NCBI GenBank assembly: GCA_963921795.1
Contig: CAWUGW010000645.1
Location: 34,806-98,805, forward strand
DNA length: 64,000 nt
Source: Nannobrachium achirus
Taxonomy: Eukaryota; Chordata; Actinopteri; Myctophiformes; Myctophidae
Direction of reading: 5' to 3'
How positions within the stretch are numbered: the stretch's first letter is position 1; every line of letters starts with the position of its first letter. The notes under the pieces are model-generated. The model searched no databases. It worked only from the letters and a program-made list of their open reading frames with translations, and was not told the DNA's origin. Shown piece after piece: positions 43,233 to 56,236 of this stretch. The position numbers were made by a program, and so were the translations under genes.

Positions 43233-43512
43233 AATGGTAAATGGTAAATGGTGCATTTATATAGCGCTTTTAATCCAAAGCGCTTTACATAGATTGTGCA
43301 TTACATTCACCCATTCACACACACATTCATACACCGGTGGCGGAGGAAGCCATGCAAGGCACCAACCTACTCACCGGAGGCAATTAGGGGTTCAGAGTCT
43401 TGCCCAAGGACCCTTCGACATTAACTCAGGGGGAGCCCGGATTCGAACTGGGAACCCTTCGGGATTTATACCCTTCGTGCTCTAATACCAGTTTCTCTAC
43501 CCCTGAGCTAGT
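43233..43512 (-). mobile_element. tRNA-derived SINE with L2-like tail, in the satellite
   Basis: On the minus strand the head is TAGCTCAGGGGTAGAGAAAC with B-box GTTCGAATCC. The body has CTTGGGCAAGACTCTGAACC, and the tail TAAAGCGCTTTGGATTAAAA then GCTATATAAATGCACC, ending in repeated ATTTACC. It is complete. Confidence 0.85.
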
Positions 43513-44255
43513 ATCTGCAGTACTACTCTGAGCTATGTTAAGACCTGAGATCAATGACTAAACATCTGCAGTACTACTCTGAGCTATGTTAAGACCTGAG
43601 ATCAATGACTAAACATCTGCAGTACTACTCTGAGCTATGTTAAGACCTGAGATCAATGACTAAACATCTGCAGTACTACTCTGAGCTATGTTAAGACCTG
43701 AGATCAATGACTAAACATCTGCAGTACTACTCTGAGCTATGTTAAGACCTGAGATCAATGACTAAACATCTGCAGTACTACTCTGAGCTATGTTAAGACC
43801 TGAGATCAATGACTAAACATCTGCAGTACTACTCTGAGCTATGTTAAGACCTGAGATCAATGACTAAACATCTGCAGTACTACTCTGAGCTATGTTAAGA
43901 CCTGAGATCAATGACTAAACATCTGCAGTACTACTCTGAGCTATGTTAAGACCTGAGATCAATGACTAAACATCTGCAGTACTACTCTGAGCTATGGTAA
44001 GACCTGAGATCAATGACTAAACATCTGCAGTACTACTCTGAGCTATGTTAAGACCTGAGATCAATGACTAAACATCTGCAGTACTACTCTGAGCTATGTT
44101 AAGACCTGAGATCAATGACTAAACATCTGCAGTACTACTCTGAGCTATGTTAAGACCTGAGATCAATGACTAAACATCTGCAGTACTACTCTGAGCTATG
44201 TTAAGACCTGAGATCAATGACTAAACATCTGCAGTACTACTCTGAGCTATGTTAA

Positions 44256-44752
44256 CTCATTAAAAGCCAACCCCGCGATGTCGCGGGAAAAGTAATAGAG
44301 TATCTATAGTGCCATCCACGCGATGTCGCGGGAAAAGTAATATATTACTGTAACGGCGAGTAAAAATACCTAGTACAATGGCCGACGCTCCGGAGACGAA
44401 ATCCGCGCTGATTTGTCATCATCACGGCTCCACGAGCACACAATAGTCATCCCATAACATTGAGGTGGACGGGCCGCCTCATCTTTAATGTCCATTATCT
44501 CAAAACTACACTTTAGAAGCGAAGATGGAGGCAGATGCTCGCTTATAAAACACATGTATAAACGCTACGAGCCGATCCAGCATGGCTCCACATAAACAAT
44601 GATCGGTTCAGTCGAAGGATCCGATGACGTCAGACCGGAAGTACTTCCGGTGGCCTTCAAAATAAGACAAAATAAGAGAACGGCCGTGAATGGGGGGGGG
44701 TGGGAGGCACTCTGGATATTATAATCCGTTAATGTCTGAGGCTTTTAATGAG
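44256..44752. mobile_element. Non-autonomous TTAA element, copy 1, 497 bp
   Basis: Ends CTCATTAAAAGCC and GGCTTTTAATGAG, flanked by TTAA (44252-44255, 44753-44756). It inserted at the TTAA present in every satellite unit. Two CCGCGATGTCGCGG hairpins lie near the left end. A 61-codon minus-strand frame has no recognised homology. Kolobok or piggyBac type by target. Confidence 0.85.
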
Positions 44753-45004
44753 TTAAGACCTGAGATCAATGACTAAACATCTGCAGTACTACTCTGAGCT
44801 ATGTTAAGACCTGAGATCAATGACTAAACATCTGCAGTACTACTCTGAGCTATGTTAAGACCTGAGATCAATGACTAAACATCTGCAGTACTACTCTGAG
44901 CTATGTTAAGACCTGAGATCAATGACTAAACATCTGCAGTACTACTCTGAGCTATGTTAAGACCTGAGATCAATGACTAAACATCTGCAGTACTACTCTG
45001 AGCT

Positions 45005-45103
45005 TTCGACATTAACTCAGGGGGAGCCCGGATTCGAACTGGGAACCCATCGGGATTTATACCCTTCGTGCTCTAATACCAGTTTCTCTACCCCTGAGCT
45101 AGT
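45005..45103 (-). mobile_element. SINE fragment at a duplication junction
   Basis: Matches the last 99 bases (tRNA-head side) of the SINE at 43233-43512 with about one base difference. It starts abruptly after a satellite partial unit, so it marks the join of a tandem duplication (43414-45004 repeated from 45005). Confidence 0.85.
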
Positions 45104-45897
45104 ATCTGCAGTACTACTCTGAGCTATGTTAAGACCTGAGATCAATGACTAAACATCTGCAGTACTACTCTGAGCTATGTTAAGACCTGAGATCAATGAC
45201 TAAACATCTGCAGTACTACTCTGAGCTATGTTAAGACCTGAGATCAATGACTAAACATCTGCAGTACTACTCTGAGCTATGTTAAGACCTGAGATCAATG
45301 ACTAAACATCTGCAGTACTACTCTGAGCTATGTTAAGACCTGAGATCAATGACTAAACATCTGCAGTACTACTCTGAGCTATGTTAAGACCTGAGATCAA
45401 TGACTAAACATCTGCAGTACTACTCTGAGCTATGTTAAGACCTGAGATCAATGACTAAACATCTGCAGTACTACTCTGAGCTATGTTAAGACCTGAGATC
45501 AATGACTAAACATCTGCAGTACTACTCTGAGCTATGTTAAGACCTGAGATCAATGACTAAACATCTGCAGTACTACTCTGAGCTATGTTAAGACCTGAGA
45601 TCAATGACTAAACATCTGCAGTACTACTCTGAGCTATGTTAAGACCTGAGATCAATGACTAAACATCTGCAGTACTACTCTGAGCTATGTTAAGACCTGA
45701 GATCAATGACTAAACATCTGCAGTACTACTCTGAGCTATGTTAAGACCTGAGATCAATGACTAAACATCTGCAGTACTACTCTGAGCTATGTTAAGACCT
45801 GAGATCAATGACTAAACATCTGCAGTACTACTCTGAGCTATGTTAAGACCTGAGATCAATGACTAAACATCTGCAGTACTACTCTGAGCTATGTTAA

Positions 45898-46394
45898 CTC
45901 ATTAAAAGCCAACCCCGCGATGTCGCGGGAAAAGTAATAGAGTATCTATAGTGCCATCCACGCGATGTCGCGGGAAAAGTAATATATTACTGTAACGGCG
46001 AGTAAAAATACCTAGTACAATGGCCGACGCTCCGGAGACGAAATCCGCGCTGATTTGTCATCATCACGGCTCCACGAGCACACAATAGTCATCCCATAAC
46101 ATTGAGGTGGACGGGCCGCCTCATCTTTAATGTCCATTATCTCAAAACTACACTTTAGAAGCGAAGATGGAGGCAGATGCTCGCTTATAAAACACATGTA
46201 TAAACGCTACGAGCCGATCCAGCATGGCTCCACATAAACAATGATCGGTTCAGTCGAAGGATCCGATGACGTCAGACCGGAAGTACTTCCGGTGGCCTTC
46301 AAAATAAGACAAAATAAGAGAACGGCCGTGAATGGGGGGGGGTGGGAGGCACTCTGGATATTATAATCCGTTAATGTCTGAGGCTTTTAATGAG
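45898..46394. mobile_element. Non-autonomous TTAA element, copy 2
   Basis: Same sequence as 44256-44752, offset 1642 bases. The surrounding SINE fragment is offset 1591 bases, i.e. one satellite unit less, so this copy arose by array duplication, not by new insertion. Confidence 0.85.
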
Positions 46395-49300
46395 TTAAGA
46401 CCTGAGATCAATGACTAAACATCTGCAGTACTACTCTGAGCTATGTTAAGACCTGAGATCAATGACTAAACATCTGCAGTACTACTCTGAGCTATGTTAA
46501 GACCTGAGATCAATGACTAAACATCTGCAGTACTACTCTGAGCTATGTTAAGACCTGAGATCAATGACTAAACATCTGCAGTACTACTCTGAGCTATGTT
46601 AAGACCTGAGATCAATGACTAAACATCTGCAGTACTACTCTGAGCTATGTTAAGACCTGAGATCAATGACTAAACATCTGCAGTACTACTCTGAGCTATG
46701 TTAAGACCTGAGATCAATGACTAAACATCTGCAGTACTACTCTGAGCTATGTTAAGACCTGAGATCAATGACTAAACATCTGCAGTACTACTCTGAGCTA
46801 TGTTAAGACCTGAGATCAATGACTAAACATCTGCAGTACTACTCTGAGCTATGTTAAGACCTGAGATCAATGACTAAACATCTGCAGTACTACTCTGAGC
46901 TATGTTAAGACCTGAGATCAATGACTAAACATCTGCAGTACTACTCTGAGCTATGTTAAGACCTGAGATCAATGACTAAACATCTGCAGTACTACTCTGA
47001 GCTATGTTAAGACCTGAGATCAATGACTAAACATCTGCAGTACTACTCTGAGCTATGTTAAGACCTGAGATCAATGACTAAACATCTGCAGTACTACTCT
47101 GAGCTATGTTAAGACCTGAGATCAATGACTAAACATCTGCAGTACTACTCTGAGCTATGTTAAGACCTGAGATCAATGACTAAACATCTGCAGTACTACT
47201 CTGAGCTATGTTAAGACCTGAGATCAATGACTAAACATCTGCAGTACTACTCTGAGCTATGTTAAGACCTGAGATCAATGACTAAACATCTGCAGTACTA
47301 CTCTGAGCTATGTTAAGACCTGAGATCAATGACTAAACATCTGCAGTACTACTCTGAGCTATGTTAAGACCTGAGATCAATGACTAAACATCTGCAGTAC
47401 TACTCTGAGCTATGTTAAGACCTGAGATCAATGACTAAACATCTGCAGTACTACTCTGAGCTATGTTAAGACCTGAGATCAATGACTAAACATCTGCAGT
47501 ACTACTCTGAGCTATGTTAAGACCTGAGATCAATGACTAAACATCTGCAGTACTACTCTGAGCTATGTTAAGACCTGAGATCAATGACTAAACATCTGCA
47601 GTACTACTCTGAGCTATGTTAAGACCTGAGATCAATGACTAAACATCTGCAGTACTACTCTGAGCTATGTTAAGACCTGAGATCAATGACTAAACATCTG
47701 CAGTACTACTCTGAGCTATGTTAAGACCTGAGATCAATGACTAAACATCTGCAGTACTAATCTGAGCTATGTTAAGACCTGAGATCAATGACTAAACATC
47801 TGCAGTACTACTCTGAGCTATGTTAAGACCTGAGATCAATGACTAAACATCTGCAGTACTACTCTGAGCTATGTTAAGACCTGAGATCAATGACTAAACA
47901 TCTGCAGTACTACTCTGAGCTATGTTAAGACCTGAGATCAATGACTAAACATCTGCAGTACTACTCTGAGCTATGTTAAGACCTGAGATCAATGACTAAA
48001 CATCTGCAGTACTACTCTGAGCTATGTTAAGACCTGAGATCAATGACTAAACATCTGCAGTACTACTCTGAGCTATGTTAAGACCTGAGATCAATGACTA
48101 AACATCTGCAGTACTACTCTGAGCTATGTTAAGACCTGAGATCAATGACTAAACATCTGCAGTACTACTCTGAGCTATGTTAAGACCTGAGATCAATGAC
48201 TAAACATCTGCAGTACTACTCTGAGCTATGTTAAGACCTGAGATCAATGACTAAACATCTGCAGTACTACTCTGAGCTATGTTAAGACCTGAGATCAATG
48301 ACTAAACATCTGCAGTACTACTCTGAGCTATGTTAAGACCTGAGATCAATGACTAAACATCTGCAGTACTACTCTGAGCTATGTTAAGACCTGAGATCAA
48401 TGACTAAACATCTGCAGTACTACTCTGAGCTATGTTAAGACCTGAGATCAATGACTAAACATCTGCAGTACTACTCTGAGCTATGTTAAGACCTGAGATC
48501 AATGACTAAACATCTGCAGTACTACTCTGAGCTATGTTAAGACCTGAGATCAATGACTAAACATCTGCAGTACTACTCTGAGCTATGTTAAGACCTGAGA
48601 TCAATGACTAAACATCTGCAGTACTACTCTGAGCTATGTTAAGACCTGAGATCAATGACTAAACATCTGCAGTAGAGATCAATGACTAAACATCTGCAGT
48701 ACTACTCTGAGCTATGTTAAGACCTGAGATCAATGACTAAACATCTGCAGTACTACTCTGAGCTATGTTAAGACCTGAGATCAATGACTAAACATCTGCA
48801 GTACTACTCTGAGCTATGTTAAGACCTGAGATCAATGACTAAACATCTGCAGTACTACTCTGAGCTATGTTAAGACCTGAGATCAATGACTAAACATCTG
48901 CAGTACTACTCTGAGCTATGTTAAGACCTGAGATCAATGACTAAACATCTGCAGTACTACTCTGAGCTATGTTAAGACCTGAGATCAATGACTAAACATC
49001 TGCAGTACTACTCTGAGCTATGTTAAGACCTGAGATCAATGACTAAACATCTGCAGTACTACTCTGAGCTATGTTAAGACCTGAGATCAATGACTAAACA
49101 TCTGCAGTACTACTCTGAGCTATGTTAAGACCTGAGATCAATGACTAAACATCTGCAGTACTACTCTGAGCTATGTTAAGACCTGAGATCAATGACTAAA
49201 CATCTGCAGTACTACTCTGAGCTATGTTAAGACCTGAGATCAATGACTAAACATCTGCAGTACTACTCTGAGCTATGTTAAGACCTGAGATCAATGACTA

Positions 49301-52300
49301 AACATCTGCAGTACTACTCTGAGCTATGTTAAGACCTGAGATCAATGACTAAACATCTGCAGTACTACTCTGAGCTATGTTAAGACCTGAGATCAATGAC
49401 TAAACATCTGCAGTACTACTCTGAGCTATGTTAAGACCTGAGATCAATGACTAAACATCTGCAGTACTACTCTGAGCTATGTTAAGACCTGAGATCAATG
49501 ACTAAACATCTGCAGTACTACTCTGAGCTATGTTAAGACCTGAGATCAATGACTAAACATCTGCAGTACTACTCTGAGCTATGTTAAGACCTGAGATCAA
49601 TGACTAAACATCTGCAGTACTACTCTGAGCTATGTTAAGACCTGAGATCAATGACTAAACATCTGCAGTACTACTCTGAGCTATGTTAAGACCTGAGATC
49701 AATGACTAAACATCTGCAGTACTACTCTGAGCTATGTTAAGACCTGAGATCAATGACTAAACATCTGCAGTACTACTCTGAGCTATGTTAAGACCTGAGA
49801 TCAATGACTAAACATCTGCAGTACTACTCTGAGCTATGTTAAGACCTGAGATCAATGACTAAACATCTGCAGTACTACTCTGAGCTATGTTAAGACCTGA
49901 GATCAATGACTAAACATCTGCAGTACTACTCTGAGCTATGTTAAGACCTGAGATCAATGACTAAACATCTGCAGTACTACTCTGAGCTATGTTAAGACCT
50001 GAGATCAATGACTAAACATCTGCAGTACTACTCTGAGCTATGTTAAGACCTGAGATCAATGACTAAACATCTGCAGTACTACTCTGAGCTATGTTAAGAC
50101 CTGAGATCAATGACTAAACATCTGCAGTACTACTCTGAGCTATGTTAAGACCTGAGATCAATGACTAAACATCTGCAGTACTACTCTGAGCTATGTTAAG
50201 ACCTGAGATCAATGACTAAACATCTGCAGTACTACTCTGAGCTATGTTAAGACCTGAGATCAATGACTAAACATCTGCAGTACTACTCTGAGCTATGTTA
50301 AGACCTGAGATCAATGACTAAACATCTGCAGTACTACTCTGAGCTATGTTAAGACCTGAGATCAATGACTAAACATCTGCAGTACTACTCTGAGCTATGT
50401 TAAGACCTGAGATCAATGACTAAACATCTGCAGTACTACTCTGAGCTATGTTAAGACCTGAGATCAATGACTAAACATCTGCAGTACTACTCTGAGCTAT
50501 GTTAAGACCTGAGATCAATGACTAAACATCTGCAGTACTACTCTGAGCTATGTTAAGACCTGAGATCAATGACTAAACATCTGCAGTACTACTCTGAGCT
50601 ATGTTAAGACCTGAGATCAATGACTAAACATCTGCAGTACTACTCTGAGCTATGTTAAGACCTGAGATCAATGACTAAACATCTGCAGTACTACTCTGAG
50701 CTATGTTAAGACCTGAGATCAATGACTAAACATCTGCAGTACTACTCTGAGCTATGTTAAGACCTGAGATCAATGACTAAACATCTGCAGTACTACTCTG
50801 AGCTATGTTAAGACCTGAGATCAATGACTAAACATCTGCAGTACTACTCTGAGCTATGTTAAGACCTGAGATCAATGACTAAACATCTGCAGTACTACTC
50901 TGAGCTATGTTAAGACCTGAGATCAATGACTAAACATCTGCAGTACTACTCTGAGCTATGTTAAGACCTGAGATCAATGACTAAACATCTGCAGTACTAC
51001 TCTGAGCTATGTTAAGACCTGAGATCAATGACTAAACATCTGCAGTACTACTCTGAGCTATGTTAAGACCTGAGATCAATGACTAAACATCTGCAGTACT
51101 ACTCTGAGCTATGTTAAGACCTGAGATCAATGACTAAACATCTGCAGTACTACTCTGAGCTATGTTAAGACCTGAGATCAATGACTAAACATCTGCAGTA
51201 CTACTCTGAGCTATGTTAAGACCTGAGATCAATGACTAAACATCTGCAGTACTACTCTGAGCTATGTTAAGACCTGAGATCAATGACTAAACATCTGCAG
51301 TACTACTCTGAGCTATGTTAAGACCTGAGATCAATGACTAAACATCTGCAGTACTACTCTGAGCTATGTTAAGACCTGAGATCAATGACTAAACATCTGC
51401 AGTACTACTCTGAGCTATGTTAAGACCTGAGATCAATGACTAAACATCTGCAGTACTACTCTGAGCTATGTTAAGACCTGAGATCAATGACTAAACATCT
51501 GCAGTACTACTCTGAGCTATGTTAAGACCTGAGATCAATGACTAAACATCTGCAGTACTACTCTGAGCTATGTTAAGACCTGAGATCAATGACTAAACAT
51601 CTGCAGTACTACTCTGAGCTATGTTAAGACCTGAGATCAATGACTAAACATCTGCAGTACTACTCTGAGCTATGTTAAGACCTGAGATCAATGACTAAAC
51701 ATCTGCAGTACTACTCTGAGCTATGTTAAGACCTGAGATCAATGACTAAACATCTGCAGTACTACTCTGAGCTATGTTAAGACCTGAGATCAATGACTAA
51801 ACATCTGCAGTACTACTCTGAGCTATGTTAAGACCTGAGATCAATGACTAAACATCTGCAGTACTACTCTGAGCTATGTTAAGACCTGAGATCAATGACT
51901 AAACATCTGCAGTACTACTCTGAGCTATGTTAAGACCTGAGATCAATGACTAAACATCTGCAGTACTACTCTGAGCTATGTTAAGACCTGAGATCAATGA
52001 CTAAACATCTGCAGTACTACTCTGAGCTATGTTAAGACCTGAGATCAATGACTAAACATCTGCAGTACTACTCTGAGCTATGTTAAGACCTGAGATCAAT
52101 GACTAAACATCTGCAGTACTACTCTGAGCTATGTTAAGACCTGAGATCAATGACTAAACATCTGCAGTACTACTCTGAGCTACAGTGGGTTACAACATTT
52201 AGCGTCGCCAAGTCTAAAATGACACCTAGAGGTGTCAAGAGGTGCCTAGAGGTACCTCTGTCAAACACGCCTCCAAATTCTTAGCCGCGCCCCCTAGAAA

Positions 52301-52828
52301 TGTGATATTTTATTTCAACGTGTAGTGTGGCTGTTCAGCCACGGGGTGGCGATTCTTCAATATGAGTCGACTATTCGAGTCTATTACTTGTTGGTTACTT
52401 GTTATCTCTACCTGCATTGTGAGCTTGTAAATAGTTTCTTTTCAAGTTATTTTTGCACTCAAATTGTAATTATTTGTTTAACCCATTTAGGCCTAGGATT
52501 ATTGACTGCTTTAACTATTGAAAAATAGCAAATATACAAGCACATGTAGATCTGCTATTTTTTTTAAATCATGTTTTTTTTTGCAAGTCTTTGAATATAT
52601 CTACTTAAAAGCGAACATTTGTAACTCAAATATTTGCTTCTGGGGGGTCCCTGGAATAACATATTTTGAGATGGGGGGTCCGTGGCCAAATACCTGTAAT
52701 TTTGGGGGTCCTTCACATGAAAAGGTTTGAGAACAGCATGATTTCGATTTTAGAGGAAGGATTTAGAAGTCGGGTCAAAGATCGGGTCAAAGATATTCAA
52801 AGACTTGCACTCATTTTCACAATTTTTC

Positions 52829-52900
52829 AAAAATAGCAGATCTACAAGCTCACAACACCTCACACTGCAAAGTGTTGTGAGCTTGCAGATTGGCTATTTT
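52829..52900. repeat. Most complete mini-palindrome (72 bp)
   Basis: AAAAATAGCAGATCTACAAG, CTCACAACAC, short centre, GTGTTGTGAGCTTGCAG, ATTGGCTATTTT: a near-perfect inverted repeat. The same arms occur singly or paired at about 3143, 10225, 16413, 22564, 28650 (split), 30223, 30700, 32077, 34622, 52405, 52521, 53413 and 55195. Confidence 0.8.
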
Positions 52901-54210
52901 CGGCAAATACTTTAGGTGTGGAGGGGAAAAAAGAGCATACTAAGCAGTAAGCACAGAGGTTGAGGTACAAAGGGTTGTGGGGGTCCCTGCTTCATCTCTC
53001 TCTCAACTAAGGGGTCCTTGATCTGAAAACGTTGAAGATCCCTTTGCAAAACAACTCTTTGCCATCAAATCTCTTAACATGTTCACAAAATGGAACTCGT
53101 GTTTTCATTTGGTAAACACAGCCATATTTTCACATGACACACACATGCATTCATTGAATAAACACAACTAGCTTTTGGCTGAACACTACCAAGCATGAAC
53201 AGAACACTGAAGAGCAAAATTGAAAACACAATTGTCGAAATGGAACACACTGAATGAATGTCAATTACTCTGGTAAATGAACCAATTCCCTTTTTGTAAA
53301 ATGACCCAGTGTATGCCCACTTCTCTCATAGACAAACATAAAACAGCACACAAATATGCAGACAAAACATTTTATTGACTGTAGGTCTAAACGTTTACCC
53401 CCAAACACTCCAAACAAGCCCACAACGCGTTGTGTGCTTGTAGATCGGCTGTTTTCAATAGTTTTGTGCGACAGTCTTGTATGATGTAGCATGGCTTTTC
53501 TTTACCAAAAGCCGTACACATTTGAAACTTGGAGATACAAGTTTTCTGCCCGACAGTGACGATATTTTAGTGATTATGTTGCGAGGAAAACGTTGAGCCA
53601 TTACATAATAGCCATTTTGGTTAGAACTGACTGAAAATAACTTTGTACTTTATATAATAAATAATATTTTTTCAAGTGTCCAAATAAATTCAAAATATTA
53701 TCAAATGATCTCGCGGCACCCCTGGACTGCCGTCGTGGCACCCCAGGGTGCCCCATCACCCACTTTGAAAACCCCTGGCCTAGAGTGCCGCATGAAGCCC
53801 TGACAGGCCTCAAAGCCCACATCTCCATAAGCCTCCTCCATGGCCTGAAGCAGTGGGACCTGGCTCTGAATTGCTCGCCTGACCCGAAAGTTTAGAGATT
53901 TGAATATTTGTGTGTTGTGGATTGATGCTATGAGATTTTATGTGAGAAGTGTGTGCAAACCTGAAAAGTGTGTCTTGTGTTTTGACAACAAGGTGATGTG
54001 AAATTTACATCAGAGTGTAAAGAAGGAAAGTCAGAGTCTAATATGATAAGGAAATCTAAAGTAGTAACAAATTGAGTCAAGCGATTGGGGACAGAAGTAA
54101 AGGTTGTGAAAATTGTGCCAAATTTAAAAAAAATGTGTTTTAGCAATCGAAAAAAAACTGTAAGCTGATTTTGATACTATATACTGTATGTATATATATA
54201 TTCTAGGGCT

Positions 54211-54211
<1 letters not shown>

Positions 54212-54272
<61 letters not shown>
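54212..54272. repeat. (GA)n microsatellite
   Basis: About 30 GA units; frames reading Arg-Glu or Ser-Leu are artefacts. Confidence 0.95.
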
Positions 54273-54276
<4 letters not shown>

Positions 54277-56236
54277 GAGAAGTCATCAAATGACAGAACG
54301 TTGTGACACAAACAATTACAAAATAATTGGTTCACACACTGTCCCAAAACAACATAAACGTGACATAATAATAATAAGCTAAATATAAGGAAACGAAAAA
54401 GACACAACTTTTGTTCACATGTTCAATTGAAATTGTTCTTTATTTGGAAACAAGGCAGTAGGCAACATTTTTCCAATAGCCTCATAAAGTTGTTCATAAA
54501 GATGTATTAGTTGTCCCAGACACCTGGACAAACATTTGATTGTGGTTTAATAATAATAATGTAATGCCATCATGGTCATAAATGTAGGCCTAATGCCTGT
54601 AGAAATCCTTCTCCATTCCTCCTCTTCTGGTAAATGTCAACGTCTCAGAAGAAGATGTGACAGCGAGGAGGTTTTTGAGAACCAAGCCTCTGACATGACC
54701 AATCGCTTTTGCTTTTGTGAAAGGGTCCCTTTCTAATTACAGAGTGAAAGGTCAAGTTAAAATGTCAAACTATTATTTACCACACTGTTTTTCAATACTT
54801 TTCGGTAATCATGACATTTTGTGAGAAAACATACGTTTACATTGCCAAAGCAAGTGTCAAAAAATTAAATAAAAACAGTCTATAAGGGAGAACATCACAT
54901 GGAACATATACAGTAGGACGGTTGGAGGGGGAGCAGCTGACCATATAGGCGACCCTCTAGACAAGCTAATTGCTTCCAATACACAAGTATCTGTGCCAAA
55001 CATGTTGAACCAGTTCTATTGTCCGCCCGTGTTGAATTGACGGCACACGCAGGCTTCATTGGTGTACTGAGTACATTTACTCGAGTAGGCTATTTTTATT
55101 CCACTACAATCTTTTGAAAACAGTTAGATACTTTGCAAATTTCGATTATTAGGCTATAAAGGCATACAACCACTTCAGCCCTACATTTAGGCCATTTGAA
55201 AATACAAGCTCACAATATTGCTTAATCTGCTCAAATATTTGTATAATCTACAAATGGTAGGCTACATTTGTGAAATGACTAGACTATAGGCTCCGTTTTC
55301 TACATCACGAGTAGACATACAGCCTTTGCAGACAGCCAGGATGTGGAGGCGGGCTTTGACGCTGGGTGACGCCCTGCTCACATTGAAAGGGACAAAGCCG
55401 ACGTGTGATATCGGCTGAGTGCCAGGAATGCAGTTTGGCCAGTGCTCTCATAACTGTATGCTCAATCCCTCAGGCGCCCCCTGGACTACATGATTATAAA
55501 TGTTTATAATTGAGAACTGAGAGGTGCAGTAATCAATGATATATAGACACTGTGAAGTAATGACCACCAAATTGAATTTGTAAATACTAAAGTAAAATAC
55601 AAATACCTCAACATTGAACTCAAGTAATTCTTAGAACTTAGGTAATACATCATTACACCAACACCAATTACATCAAATGCAAAGAAATAGTAGAATTAGT
55701 TGGCTAATCTAAGAAAAACATGGGTAGACACATGTTTTCAAACCAACAAGGAAACAAAGACAGACAAGCGAACAGCAGAGCTTTTCCATAATGAAACATG
55801 CTCTCTCTGAAACAATGGAACTGTTATTAAGTGCTGGTAATAAGCTCATTGTCATGTGAACTGTTAACTTTATAATTATCCGTTTTAGTCCCATAGCCAG
55901 TTTTAAATGGACCCTTACAAATACAAATGAGACATTTAATTAACATTTAATGAAAAAGTCCTATGCCAAAATGTATTTTTACACCATTTAAAGTATAATT
56001 ACTCTCTAGTATCTACAGTAGTCTCTTCTGTGGTTCATTTCAATTCATTTCAATCCCCAGCAAAATAGTTAAACTAATTGCTCTGCTATGCCATCTAGTG
56101 TCACTTGACTGTATTGCAGAAGATAAGCTGAAAGGACGGCCTCCTATTTTTAGACACTCCCATCTCCAGAGAGACCGGTGGGTGTCCAGAGGTACCTACA
56201 GATACCTGAGGCGACTCAATTTTCTGTGAACCACTG

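Larger units (their letters stand above)
42707..52182. repeat. 51-bp satellite array, left part
   Basis: Tandem 51-bp unit GAGATCAATGACTAAACATC... with CTGCAGTACTACTCTGAGCT and ATGTTAAGACCT, about 155-160 copies here and nearly identical. All six frames of the unit contain stops, so it is non-coding. Interrupted by a SINE (43233-43512), two copies of a TTAA element, and a SINE fragment (45005-45103). One unit is shortened near 48674. Each unit has one TTAA and one PstI-type CTGCAG. Confidence 0.97.
52183..56236. mobile_element. 4.05-kb TA-flanked transposon (Tc1/mariner-like) in the satellite
   Basis: The left end CAGTGGGTTACAACATTTAG then CGTCGCC and the right end (reverse complement CAGTGGTTCACAGAAAATTG then AGTCGCC) form about 27-bp inverted termini, followed by GGTACCTCTG on both sides. 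The satellite word GAGCTATG reads GAGCTA on the left and TATG on the right, a TA duplication as in Tc1/mariner/pogo elements. The inside has no intact transposase. It holds four mini-palindromes (about 52405, 52521, 52829, 53413), a (GA)n run at 54212-54272 and repeat debris. Confidence 0.7.

Noticed and set aside
44370-46197. Two identical 61-codon minus-strand frames
   Set aside because: They lie inside the two copies of the TTAA element. Identity comes from array duplication, and no homology is recognised.
52183-56236. Search for a host exon of the SRCR gene inside the satellite insert
   Set aside because: Only short frames without SRCR, signal-peptide or kringle features. The block is bounded by transposon ends.
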